From contig NZ_JAHSPG010000010.1 of the NCBI RefSeq assembly GCF_019130065.1, positions 1 through 64,000 on the forward strand: a DNA stretch of 64,000 bases. Reading direction: 5' to 3'. Numbering within the stretch: position 1 is the first letter of the stretch; the number at the start of each line of letters is the position of its first letter. The notes beneath the pieces were generated by a model that was not told the origin of the DNA, searched no databases, and saw nothing but the letters and a program-made list of their open reading frames with translations. This DNA is from Pinibacter aurantiacus. Its GTDB lineage: Bacteria; Bacteroidota; Bacteroidia; Chitinophagales; Chitinophagaceae. The position numbers and the translations under genes were made by a program. This document shows positions 58,481-64,000 of the stretch, piece by piece.

Positions 58481-58619
58481 AAGTAATTAATAATTAATAA
58501 TTAACAGGGCTAAATGCATATAAAAAGCGATATTATCCGTTGTTCAAGAATTAGCAGGGGCTGTATTCAATAGGGAATCGGCTCCCTATTAATTATTACC
58601 TATTAATTATTAATTACTC
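58481..58619. repeat. TTAATAA heptad inverted repeat with CCCTATT core
   Basis: Left arm TTAATAA, TTAATAA (about 58484-58502) and a complementary right arm (58591-58619). The core hairpin is AATAGGGA (58569-58576) with TCCCTATT (58583-58590). It shares the arm words and the AATAGGG/CCCTATT core with 27398-27550. Confidence 0.8.
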
Positions 58620-58639
58620 TAGTTTTACAAAAAAAAGTC

Positions 58640-58948
58640 ATGGAAAATAATCAGCAGAATCAACTTAATATAGAAATATCCGAGGAAATGGCTGAAGGTC
58701 AATACGCAAACCTGGCTATCATTACACATTCGCATGCAGAATTTGTAGTTGATTTTGTAAACGTTATGCCTAATACGCCAAAAAGTAAAGTAAAATCCCG
58801 CATTATATTAACCCCTCAACATGCAAAAAGATTAATGAAAGCGCTGGTCGATAACATTAACAGATTTGAGGCAGTAAACGGTGATATTAAGGATTTAGAA
58901 GAGGTACAATTGCCAATGAATTTTGGCGGTCCGGCAGCTCAGGCCTGA
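58640..58948 (+). CDS. DUF3467 protein
   Basis: A 102-residue cytosolic protein. Its core, EGQYANLAIITHSHAEFVVDF with SRIILTPQHAKRLMKAL and a C-terminal amphipathic helix (LVDNINRFEAVNG), fits DUF3467, found widely in Bacteroidota as a short stand-alone protein. Function is unknown. A TAGTTTTA sequence ends 12 nt before its start and a strong terminator follows, so it forms its own unit. Confidence 0.88.
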   Translation: MENNQQNQLNIEISEEMAEGQYANLAIITHSHAEFVVDFVNVMPNTPKSKVKSRIILTPQHAKRLMKALVDNINRFEAVNGDIKDLEEVQLPMNFGGPAAQA

Positions 58949-58982
58949 TTCGGGTTAGTATAAAACTCTTTCGGATTTTCCA

Positions 58983-59040
58983 AAAAGTATGGTAAAAATT
59001 ATAAAAATAAATGTAGATTTTACCATACTTTTCTTTTTTT
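58983..59040 (+). terminator. Terminator of the DUF3467 gene
   Basis: Perfect 15-bp stem (AAAAGTATGGTAAAA at 58983-58997, complement at 59018-59032), followed by CTTTTTTT. Confidence 0.85.
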
Positions 59041-59041
59041 A

Positions 59042-59049
59042 TACCTTTG
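59042..59049 (+). promoter_or_regulatory. TAnnTTTG box downstream of the DUF3467 terminator
   Basis: TACCTTTG directly follows the terminator. It could drive a small transcript (the 32-codon frame at 59139) or a long susC leader. The gap 59050-59470 also holds a hairpin AATGCA/TGCATT (59236-59254) and an AT-rich tract before susC. Confidence 0.35.
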
Positions 59050-59138
59050 TTAAAAGTTTATAACTTTTAGTTTTGTTAAAATTGGTGCTGATCTTGGAAT
59101 TTTAAAGTTTTTAATTCAGTTGATTATTATCTAAGAGA

Positions 59139-59237
59139 ATGGCATTTAACTGGTTCGGAGAAAATAAAAAGCCAAAATTACTGAACAGCATTCATTTTGA
59201 ATTAACACATGAGAAAATGCGAAATCTTCACGAGTAA
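59139..59237 (+). CDS. Possible 32-residue small protein
   Basis: A short frame (MAFNWFGENKKPKLLNS and a charged helical end) about 90 nt past a promoter box. Its stop touches a hairpin. There is no family match I recognise and no clear ribosome-binding site; it may be chance or a remnant. Confidence 0.2.
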   Translation: MAFNWFGENKKPKLLNSIHFELTHEKMRNLHE

Positions 59238-59470
59238 TGCAATTCACTTGCATTCATTATAACCCGCGCATTTACCTATTTACCTATTATTGGCAAGCAT
59301 CGAAGTAAAAAGTTGATTGATAAACTTTTGCCTTCGAAAAAAATATTAAATTTTTGTTATTATTTAAATTTTAACAAAAAATTTACAATTTATTACGCAT
59401 CGGTCGCCTGGTTTTTGCGGCCTATGTAAATGGGTTAATCAAGATTAGTTAACAACTACATTACACACAC

Positions 59471-62400
59471 ATGAGAAAAATCGTAACTGCCTTTGCAGGG
59501 CTTTTGCTATGCTCTGCTTTGACCTATGGTCAATCCCGTTTAATTACGGGACAAGTCAAAGACGATAAGGGAAATCCTGTCCCTTACGCCACCGTTAAAC
59601 TAAAGGGAAGCTCCCGCGGTGTATCAGCCGATCAAAATGGTAATTTCAAAATTGAAGCTGGCAACTCAAAAGCGCTGGTGGCTTCTGCTACCGGATTTGC
59701 TCAATCCGAAATTGTAATCGGAAGTGAATCTACCGTCGTTATTGCGCTTAAAGCTGGTGACGAACAGCTGAATGAAGTTGTTGTAACTGCGATGGGTATT
59801 AGAAGAACAAAAAACTCTTTGCCTTACGCAGCACAACAAGTAAACGGCGATGAAGTTTCCAAAACAAGAAGTGCCAACTTTATTGGAGGAATGTCTGGAA
59901 AAGTATCCGGTGTAGAAATTAAACAAAATAACACATTGGGAGGGTCAACCAATGTTGTTATCCGCGGTGCTAAATCATTGGTTGGTAACAACCAGGCGTT
60001 GTTTGTTGTAGATGGGGTGCCTATCGATAACAGCAACAACAATACTTCTGATCAAAAAACAGGACGTGGTGGCTATGACTACGGTAATGCCGCCGCGGAT
60101 GTCAATCCCGATGACATTGAGTCCATCAACGTATTAAAAGGTGCGGCTGCATCTGCGTTGTACGGTTCGCGTGCAGCAAATGGGGTAGTCATGATCACCA
60201 CGAAGAAAGGCAAGCGAGGTTTAGGAGTGACTATAAACTCCGGAGTAACAGTTAGTTCCATCGACAAATCCACTTTTGCAAAGTATCAGCACAGTTATGG
60301 TGCAAACTATGGTTCTGCAAACGGATATGGTTCACCTGATGGAAACTTCTTTTACTTCGACGCAAACGGCGATGGCACACCTGACCTGGTTACACCAACA
60401 ACTGAAGATGCTTCCTGGGGAGCCAAGTTCGATCCGAGCTTGATGGTATACCAGTGGGATGCGTTTGATGCATCTTCTCCTAACTATGGAAAAGCCACTC
60501 CATGGGTTGCGGGTGCAAACGACCCAACCACTTTTTTTGAAAAACCTGTGAATTTTAATAATAGTATTTACATTGATGGTGGTGGAGATAAAGGCTCTTT
60601 TAAATTGGGGTATACAAAAAACAATGACAAAGGTGTTTTACCGAACAGCTTTGTAAACAAGGACCTCGTGAACTTTGGGGCCACTTATAATCTTACCAGC
60701 AAACTCTCCGCATTCGCGAGTGTTAACTTCTCTAAAATTTCCGGCCAGGGACGTTATGGTACCGGTTATTCAGGAGATCACTCTACTAACCTGATGACAA
60801 ACTTCAGGCAGTGGTGGCAAACAAACGTGGATGTTAAAGAGCAGAAAGCTGCTTATGACAGAACCGGTAAAAACGTAACATGGAACGTTGCGGATCCCTC
60901 TGATCCTGTTAACGGTTTAGTGCCTATCTTCTGGAACAATCCTTATTGGGTGCGTTACAAAAACTATGAAACAGATAGTCGCTCAAGATACTTCGGCAAC
61001 ATGGGTCTTACCTACAAAATCACTGACTGGCTGGATGTTTTAGGCAGAGTAAGTCTTGACTCTTACAATGAAACAGAAGAAGAAAGGGTTGCAGTTGGAA
61101 GTCTGGAAGTTCCTTACTATTCTAAATTCCTGAGATCTTTCCGTGAGTACAACTATGACCTGATGGCGAACTTCAACAAAGACATTGCTAAGGATCTGAA
61201 CCTGAAAGCAACCGTTGGTTTGAACATAAGAAGAGATCAGGTTAGCTCTACTTTCAACTCCACAAATGGTGGTCTGTCAGTTCCCGACATTTATGCTTTG
61301 AACAATACAAAAAATCCTTCTTTGCCTGCTGTTGAAAACGATTATCAAATTGGTGTTGATGGTCTTTTTGCAAGTGCAACTTTGGGCTATAGAGACATGT
61401 TGTTCCTTGATTTGACAGGCAGAAGAGATAAGTCTTCTACACTGCCTGTTGATAACAACACTTATTATTATCCGTCTGCTTCTTTGGGTTTTGTATTCTC
61501 TAAACTCATCGACAATGCGCCTTGGTTATCTTATGGTAAAGCAAGACTGAACTATGCAGAAGTGGGTAACAGTGCCGATCCAAAAGCATTGATCGATTAC
61601 TATAGCATCAATCCTGCATTTGGCAACACTGCAATGACATCTATCGGTGCAAATAACTCAATCAGTTCATTGAATCCTGCACTGGTAACTAAGAACAACC
61701 CTAATCTTGTTCCTGAAAAAACAAAATCAATAGAGGGCGGTGTGGAAATGTCATTCTTTAAAAATCGTTTAGGTTTTGATGTTACTTATTACAGCACAAA
61801 AACGGTTAATCAAATTGTACCTGCACCTATTTCAAGAGCTACAGGTTTCGATGCTAAATACATCAACGTAGGTGAAATTGATAACCACGGTTTGGAAGTG
61901 TCATTGAATGGTACACCAATCAAAACAAAAGACTTCTCCTGGAACATTGCGCTTAACTGGACAAGAAACCGCAACAAAGTTGTGTCTTTGGGTGAAGGCA
62001 TTACAAACTTCCAGCTCGGTTCATTCCAGGGTGGTGTAACTTTGAATGCTGCATTGGGAGAACCTTATGGTACTATTCGCGGACAGAATTTCGTGTACCA
62101 AAATGGTCAAAAACTTGTTAGTTCAAAAGGGTACTACGTAAAATCACCTAACTCAAATGATGTTATCGGAAACGTAAATCCTGATTGGATTGGTGGTATC
62201 AACAACACATTCAAATACAAAAATTTTGCTTTAACCTTCCTGATCGATATACGTCATGGCGGAGATATTTTCTCGCTTGATATGTATTATGGTTTGGCTA
62301 CAGGCTTATATCCTGAAACCGCCGGCACAAACGACCTTGGCAAACCTGTAAGAAATAAACTTTCAGATGGAGGTGGTGTTGTTTTCCCCGGTATTACTGC

Positions 62401-62767
62401 TGATGGCAAAGCCAATGCAACGCGTGTAAATGGTAGTATACTAGATGATAACGGACAGGAACAATCACTCTTTGGTATGTACGGATATTACAGAAATCCG
62501 GCCGCGGCATTTATCTATGATGCGAGTTATATCAAATTGAGAGATCTTACTTTGACATACTCTTTCCCGGACAAAATGATGCAGTCAACAAAAGTGTTTA
62601 AAGGAATCGATGTATCGCTATTTGGCCGCAACCTTTGGATCATTCACAAAAACCTTCCTTATTCAGATCCTGAAGAGGGCATCAGCTCAGGGAACCTTCA
62701 AGGTTACCAGGTGGGAGCTTATCCTTCAACAAGAGTCATTGGTTTGAACTTGAAACTGAAATTCTAA
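59471..62767 (+). CDS. SusC/RagA-family TonB-dependent outer-membrane transporter
   Basis: A 1098-residue transporter. Signal peptide (TAFAGLLLCSALTYGQ); an N-terminal carboxypeptidase-regulatory-like domain (LITGQVKDDKGNPVPYATVK, residues about 24-100); the plug with LNEVVVTAMGIRR (the TonB-box-like segment) and IRGAKSLVGNNQALFVVDGV; DDIESINVLKGAAASALYG; then a 22-strand barrel ending in the short conserved terminus NLKLKF. It forms a lidded importer with the SusD-like lipoprotein encoded next. No adjacent ECF sigma/anti-sigma pair or polysaccharide enzymes are present within the window, so the substrate is open. Confidence 0.95.
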   Translation: MRKIVTAFAGLLLCSALTYGQSRLITGQVKDDKGNPVPYATVKLKGSSRGVSADQNGNFKIEAGNSKALVASATGFAQSEIVIGSESTVVIALKAGDEQLNEVVVTAMGIRRTKNSLPYAAQQVNGDEVSKTRSANFIGGMSGKVSGVEIKQNNTLGGSTNVVIRGAKSLVGNNQALFVVDGVPIDNSNNNTSDQKTGRGGYDYGNAAADVNPDDIESINVLKGAAASALYGSRAANGVVMITTKKGKRGLGVTINSGVTVSSIDKSTFAKYQHSYGANYGSANGYGSPDGNFFYFDANGDGTPDLVTPTTEDASWGAKFDPSLMVYQWDAFDASSPNYGKATPWVAGANDPTTFFEKPVNFNNSIYIDGGGDKGSFKLGYTKNNDKGVLPNSFVNKDLVNFGATYNLTSKLSAFASVNFSKISGQGRYGTGYSGDHSTNLMTNFRQWWQTNVDVKEQKAAYDRTGKNVTWNVADPSDPVNGLVPIFWNNPYWVRYKNYETDSRSRYFGNMGLTYKITDWLDVLGRVSLDSYNETEEERVAVGSLEVPYYSKFLRSFREYNYDLMANFNKDIAKDLNLKATVGLNIRRDQVSSTFNSTNGGLSVPDIYALNNTKNPSLPAVENDYQIGVDGLFASATLGYRDMLFLDLTGRRDKSSTLPVDNNTYYYPSASLGFVFSKLIDNAPWLSYGKARLNYAEVGNSADPKALIDYYSINPAFGNTAMTSIGANNSISSLNPALVTKNNPNLVPEKTKSIEGGVEMSFFKNRLGFDVTYYSTKTVNQIVPAPISRATGFDAKYINVGEIDNHGLEVSLNGTPIKTKDFSWNIALNWTRNRNKVVSLGEGITNFQLGSFQGGVTLNAALGEPYGTIRGQNFVYQNGQKLVSSKGYYVKSPNSNDVIGNVNPDWIGGINNTFKYKNFALTFLIDIRHGGDIFSLDMYYGLATGLYPETAGTNDLGKPVRNKLSDGGGVVFPGITADGKANATRVNGSILDDNGQEQSLFGMYGYYRNPAAAFIYDASYIKLRDLTLTYSFPDKMMQSTKVFKGIDVSLFGRNLWIIHKNLPYSDPEEGISSGNLQGYQVGAYPSTRVIGLNLKLKF

Positions 62768-62824
62768 AATTTTAAAAAGGAAGCTTAAATGCATAAGTGG
62801 CCAAAACAAATAAAAAATATTCAG

Positions 62825-64000
62825 ATGAAAAAAATATTAGCAATAATGTCTTTGGGTGTGCTGATGGTGTCTTGTAAAAAAGATATTCAGGATCTGAACG
62901 CTGAAGACAAAAAACCGACAGATGTTCCTGCTCCATCGCTTTTTGCCAATGCGCAAAAAAACGTTGTAGATATTATGACCAGTTCCAGCGTGAACTTTAA
63001 TATCTTCAGACTGGTTGATCAGTACTGGACAGAAACAACCTATACAGATGAAACAAATTATGACCTGGTAACAAGGAATATTCCGCAGTCATACTGGAAT
63101 ACATTGTACCGCGATATCCTTAATAACCTGAAGCTGGCAAAAAGCAAGATCTACGCGCAGGATCCGGCTTCGGTTACAACTGCCCAGTTGAAAAACCAGG
63201 CGGCGATCACTGATATCATGCAAGTGTACACTTATTCAATTCTTGTAAACTCATTTGGCAACATTCCATATTCGGAGGCGTTGGATGTAACTAAGCTTAC
63301 GCCAAAATATGACGACGCTAAAACCGTTTACTACGATTTACTGTCAAGACTAGACACTTCAATCGCAGCATTGGACCCAACCGCTGATGGCTTTGGCGAG
63401 AGCGATTTGCTGTACGCTGGAGATGTTTCTAAATGGGTTGCGTTTGCAAACTCTTTGAAATTGAGACTGGGCATGACAATCGTGGACTATGACTTTACAA
63501 AAGCAAAATCAGTTGTTGAGTCTGCAGCTCCAAATGTGTTGAAATCAAATGATGACAATGCAGTCTTCAAATATCTTTCCGCTCCTCCAAATACAAACCC
63601 TATTTGGGTTGATCTGGTTCAGAGTGGTCGTCATGACTTTGTGGGTGCGAATACATTGATTGACACAATGAAATCAATGTCTGATCCAAGATTGCCTCAA
63701 TATTTTGCCAAAAATAAAGATGGCAATTTTGAAGGTGGTTCAGTGGGCGATGGTAACACTTATTCTTTGTATTCACCACCAAGTGACAAAATACTGAAAG
63801 CAAACTTTGAAGCTTTGGTAATGGACTATGCTGAAGTTGAATTGCATCTTGCTGAAGCCGTTGAGCGTGGAATGAATGTTGGCGGTACTGCGGCTCAGCA
63901 CTACAATAATGGTGTTACAGCATCCATCACTTATTGGGGCGGTACAGCTGCCGATGCTACTACCTACCTTGCAAGACCTGATGTAGCTTATGCATCAGCT
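62825..64000 (+). CDS. SusD/RagB-family nutrient-binding lipoprotein (partial, runs off the window)
   Basis: 392 codons are visible and the frame is open at the window end. The signal peptide ends at a lipobox (LMVSCKKD, Cys about residue 17). The features point to the SusD-like type 2 group: ALFAN-like LFANAQKNVVDIM, VDQYWTETTYTDETNY, FGNIPYSEAL, KWVAFANSLKLRLGM and DYAEVELHLAEAVERG. It binds the nutrient over the SusC pore. An in-frame ATG at 62789 would add 12 residues before the signal peptide, so the ATG at 62825 is preferred. It follows susC by 57 nt. Confidence 0.93.
   Translation, partial: MKKILAIMSLGVLMVSCKKDIQDLNAEDKKPTDVPAPSLFANAQKNVVDIMTSSSVNFNIFRLVDQYWTETTYTDETNYDLVTRNIPQSYWNTLYRDILNNLKLAKSKIYAQDPASVTTAQLKNQAAITDIMQVYTYSILVNSFGNIPYSEALDVTKLTPKYDDAKTVYYDLLSRLDTSIAALDPTADGFGESDLLYAGDVSKWVAFANSLKLRLGMTIVDYDFTKAKSVVESAAPNVLKSNDDNAVFKYLSAPPNTNPIWVDLVQSGRHDFVGANTLIDTMKSMSDPRLPQYFAKNKDGNFEGGSVGDGNTYSLYSPPSDKILKANFEALVMDYAEVELHLAEAVERGMNVGGTAAQHYNNGVTASITYWGGTAADATTYLARPDVAYASA

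Noticed and set aside
59471-64000. susC/susD as part of a polysaccharide utilisation locus
   Set aside because: No glycoside hydrolase, ECF sigma or hybrid regulator is visible upstream and the window ends inside susD, so no locus can be claimed.

Overview
The window is 64 kb of a Bacteroidota chromosome, most likely from the Chitinophagales. The supporting signs are a SusC/SusD pair, type IX secretion genes (sprA, a DUF4835/PorD-type protein, a type B sorting-domain protein, a PorE-like protein), TAnnTTTG promoter boxes with few Shine-Dalgarno sequences, an omega subunit of the Bacteroidota type, and menaquinone synthesis by the futalosine route. It reads as core chromosome: no integrase, transposase, phage, plasmid or CRISPR gene was found, and no tRNA or rRNA gene.

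Layout. 1-4.3 kb: an RRM RNA-binding protein, rpsF-rpsR-rplI, a possible mini transcription unit and htpG. 4.3-8.8 kb: recJ with a long-chain polyprenyl diphosphate synthase, and a divergent OmpA-type porin. 8.9-12.9 kb: bamD-rpoZ-coaBC-DUF4835-DUF4296. 12.9-15.0 kb: scoA and scoB separated by an unrecognised gene with a terpenoid-synthase-like Asp motif. 15.0-15.9 kb has no gene. 15.9-29.5 kb: an orphan response regulator, a class IV aminotransferase, CPD photolyase, mqnD/mqnB, queD-folE, fabD, a GNAT acetyltransferase, an alginate-lyase-like protein, a nucleoid-associated protein, a DUF2490 protein, fabH and ruvA. 29.5-36.8 kb: sprA. 36.9-49.6 kb: an M14 peptidase, an AI-2E-family permease, a small exported protein, an SDR oxidoreductase, a 881-residue type IX cargo, an alpha/beta hydrolase, a DUF4105 protein, guaB and dprA. 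49.7-53.6 kb: a local family of three tandem small membrane proteins sharing an upstream motif, an OmpA-tail pseudogene and a TPR/PD40/CRD/OmpA protein. 53.7-64 kb: queE, folD, a barrel protein paired with an exported helix-hairpin-helix protein, a DUF3467 protein, and susC plus the start of susD.

Several genes act together although they are scattered: folE, queD and queE in 7-deazaguanine (queuosine) synthesis; mqnB, mqnD and the polyprenyl synthase in menaquinone; fabD and fabH in fatty-acid initiation; dprA, recJ and ruvA in recombination; sprA and partners in gliding and secretion.

The most striking non-coding signal is a class of intergenic elements built from 7-bp (sometimes 8-bp) near-tandem units whose base sequence differs from place to place. 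They are often arranged as long inverted arms, sometimes enclosing a terminator hairpin or a GGGCGAAT-type palindrome, and several run into the 3' ends of genes and supply the last residues and stop codon. A second recurring signal is a TAnnTTTG promoter box only 3-9 nt before the start codon at several genes, which suggests leaderless or nearly leaderless mRNAs and creates false TTG starts.
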